This document shows, in pieces, positions 53,856 through 61,475 of a stretch of DNA of 64,000 bases; within the stretch, counting starts at the first letter, position 1; the number at the start of each line of letters is the position of its first letter. The DNA lies in assembly GCA_039970095.1 (NCBI GenBank), contig JBDVMP010000107.1, forward strand, positions 62,001 to 126,000. Reading direction: 5' to 3'. Below the pieces are notes generated by a model. The model did not search any database, was not told where the DNA came from, and saw only the letters and a list, made by a program, of their open reading frames with translations. Made by a program: the position numbers and the translations under genes. This DNA comes from JAMZMI01 sp039970095 (lineage in GTDB: Bacteria > Bacteroidota > Bacteroidia > Cytophagales > Cyclobacteriaceae).

Positions 53856-54272
53856 ATGAAGATGAAAATCAAACTAGGGCATAAAGCGGATAAGGAATAT
53901 TTCTGTGTCAACGAAAGCGACAACCGTGTAGAGATAGATATGTATGATGCGGAAAACAAGGCAGCCATGTCGCCAATGCAGCTGCTGCTCTCTGGTGTGC
54001 TCTCATGTGCGGCGGTGGATATAGTGCAGATGGTGAAGAAGCGCAGAAAAACCCTTGTTGAATTTTCAGGAGAGGCTACCGGAACAAGGAGAGATGAGAT
54101 ACCTAAGAAATTTACCGATATCGATATCAAATACACCTTCGTGTCGCCCGACCTTACGGACAAGGAGGCGGAGCGTATCGTGGGGCTGGCCGTGGAGAAA
54201 TATTGCTCAGTAGCGTCTTCACTCGATCCTGAGATTAACATCGCCCACAGTTTTGAGGTGGTGAAGGGGTAG
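53856..54272 (+). CDS. OsmC family protein
   Basis: 138 residues. The family's two redox Cys residues are present, in LLSGVLSCAAVDIVQMVKKRRK (Cys about 51) and EKYCSVASSLDPEI (Cys about 117), with the DPEI segment expected in the second half. OsmC/Ohr-like proteins use the pair to reduce organic hydroperoxides. This shorter OsmC type (as in YhfA) is less certain in activity. Cytosolic. A second in-frame ATG two codons downstream is possible. Confidence 0.9.
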   Translation: MKMKIKLGHKADKEYFCVNESDNRVEIDMYDAENKAAMSPMQLLLSGVLSCAAVDIVQMVKKRRKTLVEFSGEATGTRRDEIPKKFTDIDIKYTFVSPDLTDKEAERIVGLAVEKYCSVASSLDPEINIAHSFEVVKG

Positions 54273-54278
54273 CATAGT

Positions 54279-54300
54279 GTCACATTGAGCCTGTCGAAAT
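54279..54300. repeat. Possible dispersed intergenic repeat
   Basis: Bases 54279-54300 hold the reverse complement of the motif TTCGACAGGCTCAATGTGAC. Motifs of this sort recur in many bacterial genomes as intergenic repeats, as I recall. In this window only a 10-base partial copy (TTCGACAGGC at 6843-6852) was found, so within the window it is not demonstrably repeated. Confidence 0.25.
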
Positions 54301-54383
54301 GTTAGACACTCGCCTGCAAATAGCCTTCGGCAGGTTGTTTAGGTAGCCAACTTAAATACGGTTTTGAGATCTCCAAAGACCAC

Positions 54384-54413
54384 AAAAAAAGCCCCGACAG
54401 TACAGTCAGGGCT
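54384..54413 (-). terminator. Terminator of the cold-shock gene
   Basis: On the minus strand AGCCCTGAC with GTCGGGGCT (54390-54398 paired to 54405-54413; one mismatch, loop of 6), then T7. 37 bases after the stop. Confidence 0.85.
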
Positions 54414-54449
54414 CAGCAATGATTAAATAACTTGTATTGTTTTAGGCTC

Positions 54450-54641
54450 TTAAACGAGCTTCACATTAGTTGCATTCAATCCCTTTTTACCTTCTGTTAG
54501 TTCGAAGGTAACTTCGTCGTTTTCTCTTACTTCGTCGATAAGACCTGAGATGTGAACGAAGTACTCTTTTTGTGTTTCTGTGTCCATAATGAATCCAAAA
54601 CCTTTGGAGTCATTAAAGAATTTTACTTTCCCTGTGTTCAT
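54450..54641 (-). CDS. Cold-shock domain protein
   Basis: 63 residues from the ATG at 54641. RNP1 motif KGFGFIM (about 13-19) and RNP2 YFVHIS (about 27-32), followed by EVTFELTEGKKGLNATNVKLV. Single-stranded nucleic acid-binding chaperone; the class has many non-cold-induced members. The roughly 70-base leader contains only a weak pattern, so no cold-box was assigned. Confidence 0.95.
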   Translation of the reverse strand: MNTGKVKFFNDSKGFGFIMDTETQKEYFVHISGLIDEVRENDEVTFELTEGKKGLNATNVKLV

Positions 54642-54772
54642 TGATAGTTGATAAAAATTGATAAAGAACAAAAATAGACAATATTTTTTTCAGCCTTCAA
54701 GGGTATGATTTGCGAGCAAAACAAAGTTTGGAACGGTGTTTGGTTATACTCAGAAAACAAACATCGAACGTC

Positions 54773-55342
54773 ATGAAAACCATACTTGCACTTTTTACAC
54801 TTTCTCTTACTTTTCTTTATTCGTGTACTGAAACTGTGGTTGGGCCCGCAGGCCCGCGTGGGGATCAGGGGCCAGTTGGTCCGCAGGGTGCAGCTGGAGA
54901 GAGTGGGTTTGTCTTTGAGTACGAAAACATCAATTTCTCTGCAGGAAATAATTACGAGGTACTCTTAGAGTACCCAACAAATTTTGAAGGACTGCAGTCA
55001 GATGTAGCGCTGGTTTACTTGCTCTGGCCTTTGGAGGACAACCTGGACTATGATGTTTGGAGGTTGTTGCCACAGCAGACGCTATTCAACGATGGAGGCA
55101 TACTGCAGTACAATTACGATTTTACAGCTAGTGATGTGCGCTTGTTTTTAGATGCCAATTTCCCACTCAATGAGCTTGGGGCGATCCATACGGACCAATG
55201 GATAGCCAGAGTGGTTGTTGTGCCGGGCGAGTTTTGGGGAGGAGGAAGAGTAGATTTCTCTGACTATGAAGATGTGAAAGAATTATTGGGTCTGCCGGAT
55301 TTAAGTCTTAGCAGAAGTAATGAAATAGTGAGAAGTGAATAA
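54773..55342 (+). CDS. Lipoprotein with short collagen-like segment
   Basis: 189 residues from the ATG at 54773 (an upstream GTG/ATG extension would bury the signal). Lipobox LYSC at about 16-19, then seven Gly-X-Y triplets (GPAGPRGDQGPVGPQGAAGESG) before a beta-rich domain of about 140 residues with many Trp and acidic residues. Similar 'collagen-like lipoproteins' with a ~130-residue C-terminal domain are widespread in Bacteroidota. The C-domain has no known function. Has its own terminator. Confidence 0.8.
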   Translation: MKTILALFTLSLTFLYSCTETVVGPAGPRGDQGPVGPQGAAGESGFVFEYENINFSAGNNYEVLLEYPTNFEGLQSDVALVYLLWPLEDNLDYDVWRLLPQQTLFNDGGILQYNYDFTASDVRLFLDANFPLNELGAIHTDQWIARVVVVPGEFWGGGRVDFSDYEDVKELLGLPDLSLSRSNEIVRSE

Positions 55343-55366
55343 TTAGGTGAGTTAGGTTGGTTAAGG

Positions 55367-55395
55367 GCCCTGCCGATATCGGTGGGGCTTTTTTT
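55367..55395 (+). terminator. Terminator shared by convergent genes
   Basis: GCCCTGCCGAT (55367-55377) pairs with ATCGGTGGGGC (55378-55388) through two wobble pairs, with T7 on the plus strand. It overlaps the stop of the minus-strand nuclease gene (55394). Confidence 0.8.
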
Positions 55396-56227
55396 ATATC
55401 TCGCAGATCAAATTAGCCTCGGTGATGATTTTCTGGATTTTGCTATTTGGGTATCCTAGCATGGCAAGTATGTCAAAGTTCTCACAAAGTGATTTTGTGA
55501 CGATTATACCTTCCTCTATTAGCGTCTTTTTATCTCTTTTTGCAAGTGACTGCAAACTGGTGATAGGATAGAGGAGGTGTTCGTTTGCCCGCTTTTTGAT
55601 ACTGGCATGGTTGGGGTAATCCCAGCTGATCATCTGCATACCGGCACACACACCATAGTCAATGGCGTCTTGTGTAAACCGTGAATTGGTGACCACACAT
55701 CCTTGTGTCTTTTTTTTACCAAAAACACCAGTTTCTTTCCATGTGTCGTTGAGGTCATGAAATCGCGCGTTGATGTAGAGTGGCACTTTTACATCTGATT
55801 TGTAGCCTGGCTTATTGTGAAACTTGCATTCCATCATGAGCACTTTTCCCTCATTTTCTGCAAGCACGTCTACTTCATGGCTCACGCATTTTCCTTGCAT
55901 GTTTACACCCACTCTGGTGGTGTAGCCCTCGGCTTTTAATATCTCAGATATGAAAACCTCGAATGGGTACCCGGTTGGCCCCAGTTCCTGTATGGACTTT
56001 TTGAGCCTGTACCGAGAGGCATTCACATATTCTTTTTTCTTAAGGAGACGAAAAGCAGACTTATAGATTTCGCTCGTCCGCATGCCATCATAAAGTGTGG
56101 GTTTTATCTCTTTTAGGACAAAGTCTACTGATTCCGGTTTTGCTCCGGCATTTTGCAAGCTTTGTCGCAGTTTATCCTCGGAGAAGGTATCAACCTCCCC
56201 CGAGTGCTTTTTTATTTTAAAACTCAC
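55394..56227 (-). CDS. ATP-cone / Mrr-type restriction nuclease fusion
   Basis: 277 residues from a GTG start whose bases overlap the stop of the preceding HMA-like gene (GTGA), with AGGAG just before. Residues 1-82 are an ATP-cone (KKHSGEVDTFSEDKLRQSLQNAG, YKSAFRLLKKKEYVNASRYRLKKSI), the nucleotide-sensing module of NrdR and ribonucleotide reductase. Residues 86-210 are a PD-(D/E)xK nuclease: GYPFEVFISEILKAEGY, then the catalytic D120 (SHEVDVL) and E133-x-K135 (MMECKF). The tail is helical. Similar ATP-cone nucleases are known in Bacteroidota but their role is unknown. Why it closes a metal-uptake operon is open. Confidence 0.85.
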   Translation of the reverse strand: MSFKIKKHSGEVDTFSEDKLRQSLQNAGAKPESVDFVLKEIKPTLYDGMRTSEIYKSAFRLLKKKEYVNASRYRLKKSIQELGPTGYPFEVFISEILKAEGYTTRVGVNMQGKCVSHEVDVLAENEGKVLMMECKFHNKPGYKSDVKVPLYINARFHDLNDTWKETGVFGKKKTQGCVVTNSRFTQDAIDYGVCAGMQMISWDYPNHASIKKRANEHLLYPITSLQSLAKRDKKTLIEEGIIVTKSLCENFDILAMLGYPNSKIQKIITEANLICEI

Positions 56228-56589
56228 TCCTGGTGATGTTCGTCATCATCAGCATGTGCTCCGTCTTTGCAGCAAAGCGGTAGGTTTTCGTAAGCCTCCG
56301 GGTCTCTCTCCACATCATCTGCATGATAGCCAGTTAGGGAAACACGCTTTCTGACTTTGTCTGAATCTGTTTTCTTGCTGTTATACTTTACGGTAAGCAC
56401 CTTGTTATCCAGATTTAGGGACGAACTTTTAACACCTTTTTCAAGTGCCATTTCTTTTTCTATGGCATACTGGCACATCTCACAAATCGCTGATGTTTGA
56501 ATTTCTACCGTTTGATACTTGTCATTTTTTTGAGCCTTGAGTCCTAAAAAGGATAATCCCAAAACTGTCGCTAAGAGTATATTCTTCAT
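56224..56589 (-). CDS. Exported HMA-like metal-binding protein
   Basis: 121 residues from the ATG at 56589. Signal peptide (MKNILLATVLGLSFLGLKAQ), then a single HMA-type fold: VEIQTSAICEMCQYAIEKEMALEKGVKSSSLNLDNKVLTVKY (CxxC, C-E-M-C), followed by a loop with CC and an acidic, His-rich tail (HADDDEHHQE). The tail could hold additional metal. Probably a periplasmic metal carrier between the outer-membrane receptor encoded upstream and an inner-membrane partner elsewhere. Copper or similar is likeliest. Confidence 0.88.
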   Translation of the reverse strand: MKNILLATVLGLSFLGLKAQKNDKYQTVEIQTSAICEMCQYAIEKEMALEKGVKSSSLNLDNKVLTVKYNSKKTDSDKVRKRVSLTGYHADDVERDPEAYENLPLCCKDGAHADDDEHHQE

Positions 56590-56615
56590 TTCTGTATTAT
56601 TTAAAAGTGTAGTTA

Positions 56616-58802
56616 TCAATTTATTTTGTACCTCATCCCAAAGTAAACCATGCGTCCTGCAATCGGCCCCCAAACGAGTGACCCATCAAACTGGTCACTG
56701 AAAGGGTTTTCCGGATCAATGATCGGATTTTTCTGTTTGAAATCTAACAAGTTTTCGCTTCCTATATATACATTCCCCCAGCGGAATGTTCTGCTCAGCT
56801 GGACGTTGACGTTTGTGAAATCCGGCGAATAATCTGGTCGCTGAAACTCAGCTGATTTTGATGTAGTATTGGGCAGCCTTTTGCTGCCATACCATTGCAA
56901 TGTCGCATCGGCTTGCCAAATATCATACTTTGAGGTGTAAGATACATTCCAAAAGGTACGATTCTTAGATACATAGGGTAGCGGGCGAAGATCTCCATCT
57001 ATGGTTGCTTTCACGTCGTAGTATTTGTAAGCCGCTTTGGTGGAGATGAAATCGTTGAGGCTAGTGCCTACCTCAATCTGATAAGAGTTTGCGAAGGATC
57101 TTCCGTCCAAATTGTAGAATCTAACTTCGGAAGGGTTTTGATCCATATCTACAATCACCTGGTTTTGAAATTCGGTATGGAAATAATCGGCTATGATGGA
57201 CATGTTCTGCTCGCCTATTTTGATTTCTTTCACAAAACTTCCGCCCATGTTCCATGACTCTTCAGGTTTCAGTTCTTCTTCTACGACTAGATTACGTGAA
57301 CTGATAAATGCCTGACTATTTTCTGTGATGATATTTGAGGTTCTATAACCTTTGCCTATTGCCAAACGCAAAGTGCCCTCAGGCATCACCTCATATCGCA
57401 TATGCAGCCTTGGAGTGACATAGAGGCCGTACAGGTTGTGTGCATCGGTTCTGAGCCCGCTTACCAGCGTGAATTTGTCATTTGGCATGTAGGAGTACTC
57501 AAAGAATGCTCCGGGTACAATCTCCGTTCTGCTGAAAGCAGAGTCAGCGAAGCTTTCAGTAAAATCATCTATCATGAAACTCAAACCGGTTTTGTACTGG
57601 TGAAAGGTGTTGCCAATGATGTTTTGGTGGATGAGGTTGGTGTAAAGCGTTTTTTCCTGACCTGTGTACGCCTTATGTCCAAATCCTGACTTATTATCCT
57701 GAACCGAGGCAGAGTAGATGAAGCCCCAACCTTTGTACGGAGCGTGAGGAAAAAGCACGCCGACCTTACCAAAAACTTCCATTTTAGAAACATCGCTGGA
57801 GTAACCATAAAGTGTGGAAGTCAATGCGTCATCGCCAAAATTAAAGCCATTTTGACCCCCTGCTTTTTGGTCTTTCAGGAAATGGAACCCTATCTGCGAT
57901 ACTATGCGATCACCTCGGTATTTGTATCTGTTCAGAATATTAACCTGTTTGGCTTTGGGCAAATCCATGAATCCGTCGTTGTTGCCATCTATTTCATTAT
58001 TGAAGTAGTCGGCATGTGTCAGTAAAGCTCCCGACCATTTGTCATTGATTGCAAAAGCTGTATTAGCGTTCAACTCCATGCGGCCAAATGAATTGCCATA
58101 TGCATTGAGATACAGTTTCTCACTGTTTTCGGGTTTCTTAAATTCTACATTTATTTGTCCGGTCATGGATTCATATCCATTTATCACAGAGCCAGAGCCC
58201 TTACCCACATCGATTGATTGTATCCATGTTCCGGGAATGTAGTTGAGACCCAAGCGAGCGCTTAGGCCTCTCACGTGAGGCATGTTCTCACGGTTGATGA
58301 GGGTGTACTTGCCGTCCAGGCCGAGCATGCGGATGGTTTTGGTTCCGGTCACGGCATCTGTAAAGGAGACATCCACTGAGGCGTTTGTTTCAAAACTCTC
58401 AGATAAATTGCAGCAGGCAGTCTTGAGCAATTCCTTTTCAGTAATGACTTCAGCGTGGATTGGTTCTACATTGTCGATAAATGTGGTAGAAGACTTGATT
58501 ACAACCTCATCCAGCTCTGTGTCTTCTTGCATCTTTATAGTGAGATGTTGCCCGAAGAGTAACGAAATAGTGTCTGTTTTGAACCCGACAAAGCTGACAA
58601 TAGCAGTCTGGTCTTTGGTGACATTCTTTATTTCAAATTGTCCGTTGATGTCAGTAATGGAGCCTTTTTCTGCTATTGGCAGAAAAACGGTCGCTCCGAT
58701 GAGAGGTTCGTTTTTGTGGTCAATAACCCGACCCATGATGTCTTGGGCAGAAATGGACTCGGTAATGATAGTGGCGAGAGCCACAAATAAGAATTTTTTC
58801 AT
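56616..58802 (-). CDS. TonB-dependent receptor of the metal-handling type
   Basis: 728 residues. Signal peptide (1-19), carboxypeptidase-regulatory-like domain (about 20-95: MGRVIDHKNEPLIGATVFLP...DINGQF...SFVGF), plug domain (about 105-215) with a distinctive TACCNLSESFETNASVDVSFTDAVTGTKTIRMLGL (a CC pair at about 130), then a 22-strand-like barrel ending FGMRYKIN. The size is small for the family but complete. The CC motif and the neighbouring HMA-like and HYC_CC_PP-like proteins mark a known Bacteroidota copper/metal receptor type, as I recall. Confidence 0.93.
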   Translation of the reverse strand: MKKFLFVALATIITESISAQDIMGRVIDHKNEPLIGATVFLPIAEKGSITDINGQFEIKNVTKDQTAIVSFVGFKTDTISLLFGQHLTIKMQEDTELDEVVIKSSTTFIDNVEPIHAEVITEKELLKTACCNLSESFETNASVDVSFTDAVTGTKTIRMLGLDGKYTLINRENMPHVRGLSARLGLNYIPGTWIQSIDVGKGSGSVINGYESMTGQINVEFKKPENSEKLYLNAYGNSFGRMELNANTAFAINDKWSGALLTHADYFNNEIDGNNDGFMDLPKAKQVNILNRYKYRGDRIVSQIGFHFLKDQKAGGQNGFNFGDDALTSTLYGYSSDVSKMEVFGKVGVLFPHAPYKGWGFIYSASVQDNKSGFGHKAYTGQEKTLYTNLIHQNIIGNTFHQYKTGLSFMIDDFTESFADSAFSRTEIVPGAFFEYSYMPNDKFTLVSGLRTDAHNLYGLYVTPRLHMRYEVMPEGTLRLAIGKGYRTSNIITENSQAFISSRNLVVEEELKPEESWNMGGSFVKEIKIGEQNMSIIADYFHTEFQNQVIVDMDQNPSEVRFYNLDGRSFANSYQIEVGTSLNDFISTKAAYKYYDVKATIDGDLRPLPYVSKNRTFWNVSYTSKYDIWQADATLQWYGSKRLPNTTSKSAEFQRPDYSPDFTNVNVQLSRTFRWGNVYIGSENLLDFKQKNPIIDPENPFSDQFDGSLVWGPIAGRMVYFGMRYKIN

Positions 58803-58840
58803 TTTTTAGATATTCTAATGATTATGAAATGATTTCAGAA

Positions 58841-58861
58841 CCCGCTTTTCCGTAAAGCGGG
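58841..58861. other. Intra-operon hairpin before the TonB receptor gene
   Basis: Perfect 8-bp stem CCCGCTTT (58841-58848) with AAAGCGGG (58854-58861), 5-base loop, between the HYC_CC_PP-like gene stop (58875) and the receptor ATG (58802). There is no T run, so it is not a plain terminator. It could stabilise the mRNA or attenuate the downstream genes. Confidence 0.5.
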
Positions 58862-58874
58862 GAATCAATTCAAA

Positions 58875-59267
58875 TCATATTCTGAATACCTGGTGCTGGA
58901 TGAGTTTGAAGCGCCCTGAGGATTGTACAGGAGGGGGGCGTGCGTCAATATCACTATCGTAATTTACTTCATGATATTTGTCCTGAGGCATCACAATTGT
59001 AGCCAGCCATTGTGCGGGCGGGGTTACATTGATGCTACTGTGACCGGCTATGCTCTCATGATCTGAAGCATAAACTTTCACACTTGAACTACAGCATTTG
59101 GTATCTATAATTTCACCTTCTGCATCTGTACAGCAGCAGCTCATTGCACTAAACAGCGTAGTTTCTGTTTTATCAAACAGGTGGCACCTGTGAGTGTGAA
59201 CAGGAATATACAGCACACTCAGCAAGAGAATGAATGAAAGGCAATATGATACGATAGTTCTAATCAC
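58875..59267 (-). CDS. HYC_CC_PP-type Cys-rich exported protein
   Basis: 130 residues. One N-terminal hydrophobic segment (SYCLSFILLLSVLYIPVHTH), then HRCHLF, the CCC/CC pairs in AMSCCCTDAEGEIIDTKCCSSS, a PPAQW motif and DARPPP near the end. This is the pattern after which the HYC_CC_PP family is named (H-x-C, CC, PP), found beside TonB receptors in Bacteroidota. The Cys pairs are likely to bind a soft metal such as Cu(I). Exported or membrane-anchored. Second gene of the operon. Confidence 0.75.
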   Translation of the reverse strand: MIRTIVSYCLSFILLLSVLYIPVHTHRCHLFDKTETTLFSAMSCCCTDAEGEIIDTKCCSSSVKVYASDHESIAGHSSINVTPPAQWLATIVMPQDKYHEVNYDSDIDARPPPVQSSGRFKLIQHQVFRI

Positions 59268-59315
59268 TAATCTTGTAACGCCAAACCTATGGGTAAATGT
59301 TTCGTCAATTTGAAT

Positions 59316-59714
59316 TTAGGCGGATGGAACTCCTCTAAACGTACGAAGAACAAGCAATATGCAGATGACTGCCCAAATGAGAATCAATAAAACCCGATAG
59401 TCGGCCAACATGCTGATGTAGTCCATACTCGAGCTGGCTTCCTTGAGTACAATTTGTGAAACCTCTCCATGCTGAAGAAGCAGTGAGTCAGTCTCATAGC
59501 CCACAAAACTGAAAATGAGGTTTGAGTTTGGGCTATTTAAAGTCAATACAAAACTGCCATCTATATTGGTGGTGGTCCCATTTCGAAATCCAGATTCCAT
59601 CACCTGTGCTCCAATGATAGGGGTATTTTCCTCATCTACCACAAACCCGGAAACGGTTTGAGAGTATCCTGAAATAGAAATTAAGAAAAGCGCAACAACT
59701 AATATCTGCCTCAT
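59316..59714 (-). CDS. Membrane protein with carboxypeptidase-regulatory-like domain
   Basis: 132 residues. Signal peptide (MRQILVVALFLISISGYSQ), one CarboxypepD_reg-like domain (VSGFVVDEENTPIIGAQVMESGFRNGTTTNIDGSFVLTLNSP...FSFVGYETDSL), and one C-terminal membrane helix (YRVLLILIWAVICILLVLRTF). It looks like the N-domain of a TonB receptor given its own membrane anchor. First gene of the metal operon (59.7 to 55.4 kb). Confidence 0.75.
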   Translation of the reverse strand: MRQILVVALFLISISGYSQTVSGFVVDEENTPIIGAQVMESGFRNGTTTNIDGSFVLTLNSPNSNLIFSFVGYETDSLLLQHGEVSQIVLKEASSSMDYISMLADYRVLLILIWAVICILLVLRTFRGVPSA

Positions 59715-60088
59715 TTTTTGATCTTTAGGGAAAGTTAGTTATTTCTTCTAAACTGGAAAACCTAAACTTCGGCTTCCTTCAATGTTTGGAGCTTCTTGCC
59801 CCGAAATAATGCGGTTAAGGTCACTATACCTAAACCTATTGGGGTACTGTACGAAACAAACAACACTTCATGTTTTTGCGATCAAAACCTGTTGATTTGG
59901 CCAAAAAGGTTTTTTTTGAGGCAAACTCCCAAGCTTCAAATAGGTGAGCGCCAACGCAGATCATGGAAGTGTGCTTGCTTCAGCGTAAACTGCAAAGGAG
60001 AATATCTTTTTATCAACTTTCACTCAAAATAATGACCAATTATTGAGGCTTACTTCACTGAGGCCATATTATATTTGCAGTCCTTTTT
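59715..60088. other. Intergenic region upstream of the metal operon and tRNA
   Basis: 374 bases with no convincing gene; a 78-codon plus-strand frame (59796-60032) has no family features and is likely chance. It should hold the promoter of the minus-strand metal operon and of the tRNA. No TGCAAY-N3-RTTGCA box is seen, so this operon is probably not under the same regulator. Confidence 0.5.
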
Positions 60089-60162
60089 GCACCCATAGCT
60101 CAACTGGATAGAGCGTTGGATTTCGGCTCCAGAGGTTGAGGGTTCGACTCCTTCTGGGTGCA
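60089..60162 (+). tRNA. tRNA-Arg (anticodon TCG)
   Basis: 74 bases, full cloverleaf: acceptor GCACCCA/TGGGTGC, D-stem GCTC/GAGC, anticodon stem TTGGA/TCCAG with loop TTTCGGC (anticodon TCG, reading CGA/CGN), T-arm GAGGG-TTCGACT-CCTTC, 5-base variable loop. The 3' CCA is not encoded. Followed by a hairpin with T run. Confidence 0.93.
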
Positions 60163-60176
60163 CATGTTAAAGTTAA

Positions 60177-60211
60177 AAAGCGCGTTTATTTAAAATAAAC
60201 GTGCTTTTTTG
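60177..60211 (+). terminator. Terminator of the tRNA-Arg gene
   Basis: AAGCGCGTTTATTT-type arm pairs with AAATAAACGTGCTT (one G-U), short loop, then T6 (60206-60211). About 14 bases after the tRNA. Confidence 0.75.
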
Positions 60212-60280
60212 TTTTTAACTCAAGTTTTAGTTCAAGTTATTAGTAGCTATTTGCGGTATTTGAGAGTTATGCGTTTGAAA

Positions 60281-60312
60281 TAATGTGATCAAAGTTAACA
60301 TTGATCACATTA
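60281..60312. repeat. 32-bp near-perfect palindrome (candidate operator or hairpin)
   Basis: TAATGTGATCAA (60281-60292) is the exact inverse complement of TTGATCACATTA (60301-60312). The 8-base centre AGTTAACA itself contains the palindrome GTTAAC, so only one base pair of the 32 fails. The arms contain TGTGA/TCACA, reminiscent of CRP-type sites but with wider spacing. It ends at an ATG (60312) and 6 bases before the GTG of the next ORF, where it could act as an operator. Confidence 0.75.
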
Positions 60313-60318
60313 TGAATA

Positions 60319-60588
60319 GTGGGTTTAACTATAGAAGAATTAAGGGTATTCAATGCATGCTGTTGGGCTATTATTTTTATTGGCTTAAGCGTATGGCTTG
60401 CAGTTCAGGATGACCCTTTTAGCAACATCAGTTGTGCTATAAGTGAACTTTCATGGAGACAAAAGTTGAAAATTAGGATTGCAACTTTGACTAGACTAAT
60501 ATCTAAGGAGCAAATTCACTTTAATAAGATAAAAACCTCTATTGTTCGAATCTTGAATGGTCAGTATTATGGAGATAAAACCGATTAA
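60319..60588 (+). CDS. Small unknown membrane protein, accessory region
   Basis: 89 residues from GTG 60319. One hydrophobic segment (FNACCWAIIFIGLSVWLAV, about 10-29) then a basic, helical C-terminal part. No family recognised; no clear Shine-Dalgarno. The overlapping ATG at 60312 is in another frame and yields only 33 residues. Its start sits directly behind the 32-bp palindrome. Confidence 0.4.
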   Translation: MGLTIEELRVFNACCWAIIFIGLSVWLAVQDDPFSNISCAISELSWRQKLKIRIATLTRLISKEQIHFNKIKTSIVRILNGQYYGDKTD

Positions 60589-60645
60589 CAGAAGAATTTA
60601 AATAATTTTTTACTGCTTGGTAGTCGGTCATATCATGGTATTTTA

Positions 60646-60939
60646 ATGACTATAGAATGTTTAAGATCTGATGATTTGATTTCACTGAGCCCTCAGATTA
60701 ATCATGATAAGGCAGTAATTGAAGAAATCCTGAATAAAAACAACGCATCATGGTATGAGAATCAGAAGGTTAGAGAGTATTTAGAACTTTATCAAAAGTT
60801 AATTGATAGATTAAATCAAGTTTATGATCCGATTCCTAGCTTAACAGATTATTGGGACGGTTTTGATTTAGTACAATTAAGTAAAATGTTTTGCGAGAAT
60901 TTGGAGGTAAGAAGTACAAATTGGCTAGGTTTTTTATGA
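60646..60939 (+). CDS. Unknown protein, first of an overlapping pair
   Basis: 97 residues, helical and acidic, no signal or membrane segment. Stop at 60939 overlaps the ATG of the next ORF (ATGA). No family recognised. AT-rich third codon positions, like the neighbouring accessory genes. Confidence 0.5.
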   Translation: MTIECLRSDDLISLSPQINHDKAVIEEILNKNNASWYENQKVREYLELYQKLIDRLNQVYDPIPSLTDYWDGFDLVQLSKMFCENLEVRSTNWLGFL

Positions 60940-61163
60940 TTCTCCAAGAAACAGATTTATGTAATTATCCTGATTACCAAATAGGAACGGTCGGAGGGAG
61001 AAGAGAGTTTGGAATATCAGCATACAAATTTCTCGGGATCCAAAATGAAGCTGATAATTACTTTAGAGAATTTAAGGAGTATACTCGTGAAAAGTCCGAC
61101 TCTAAAGAAGTAAAAAGGTGTTTAGGCCTAATAGAGGAAGTAAAATTATCGGAAAAGAAATAA
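60936..61163 (+). CDS. Unknown protein, second of an overlapping pair
   Basis: 75 residues from an ATG that overlaps the previous stop by 4 bases. The frame is also open upstream to a TTG at 60891, so a frameshifted single gene with the previous ORF is conceivable. Segment GRREFGISAYKFLGIQNEADNYFREFKEYTREK is mostly helical. Unrecognised. Confidence 0.5.
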   Translation: MILQETDLCNYPDYQIGTVGGRREFGISAYKFLGIQNEADNYFREFKEYTREKSDSKEVKRCLGLIEEVKLSEKK

Positions 61164-61319
61164 ACGAAATTCCCGAAAAATAGAAATCTTGTTATGTTCA
61201 AATTAGTGCCATGTTTCACGGTGCATTAAGCACCATTAATGACCTAACATGGATTTAAAAATACCAATCGAATCATTTCGAATGATTTTCCATTTGTTTC
61301 GCAAAAGGACGTGCTCCAA

Positions 61320-61475
61320 ATGATGGATATATCAAAGTTTTACCTTTATAAACTTCAGAGTAGAGGAATAATTAAAAGATACTATCTAGAAAGAGATAAT
61401 CAAGGAAACCCCAAGGGTAAGCCTTATTACAATAAGAAGGAAATAGCAGATACTTTACATCAAATTCAAAAATAA
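61320..61475 (+). pseudogene. Excisionase/MerR-like HTH fragment
   Basis: The frame is open from 61247 without an ATG until 61320. Read from upstream it gives FVSQKDVLQMMDISKFYLYKLQSRGIIKRYYLERDNQGNPKGKPYYNKKEIADTL, which has the layout of an excisionase-type winged HTH (helix 1, helix 2, wing with Lys/Tyr, helix 3). From ATG 61320 only 51 residues remain, without the first helix. Either the start is non-ATG or this is a decayed gene. An unrelated ATG frame at 61249 ends in TGA at 61323. Confidence 0.45.

Noticed and set aside
53852..54283. 143-codon minus-strand frame opposite the OsmC gene
   Set aside because: It is the shadow of a clear OsmC gene with both catalytic Cys residues; composition is Ser-rich as expected of an antisense frame.
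59796..60032. 78-codon plus-strand frame before the tRNA
   Set aside because: No family features, poor composition, and it lies in the promoter region of the divergent metal operon; taken as chance.
60175..60216. Attachment-site repeat next to the tRNA
   Set aside because: The hairpin is a simple terminator; no second copy of the tRNA 3' end is in the window.
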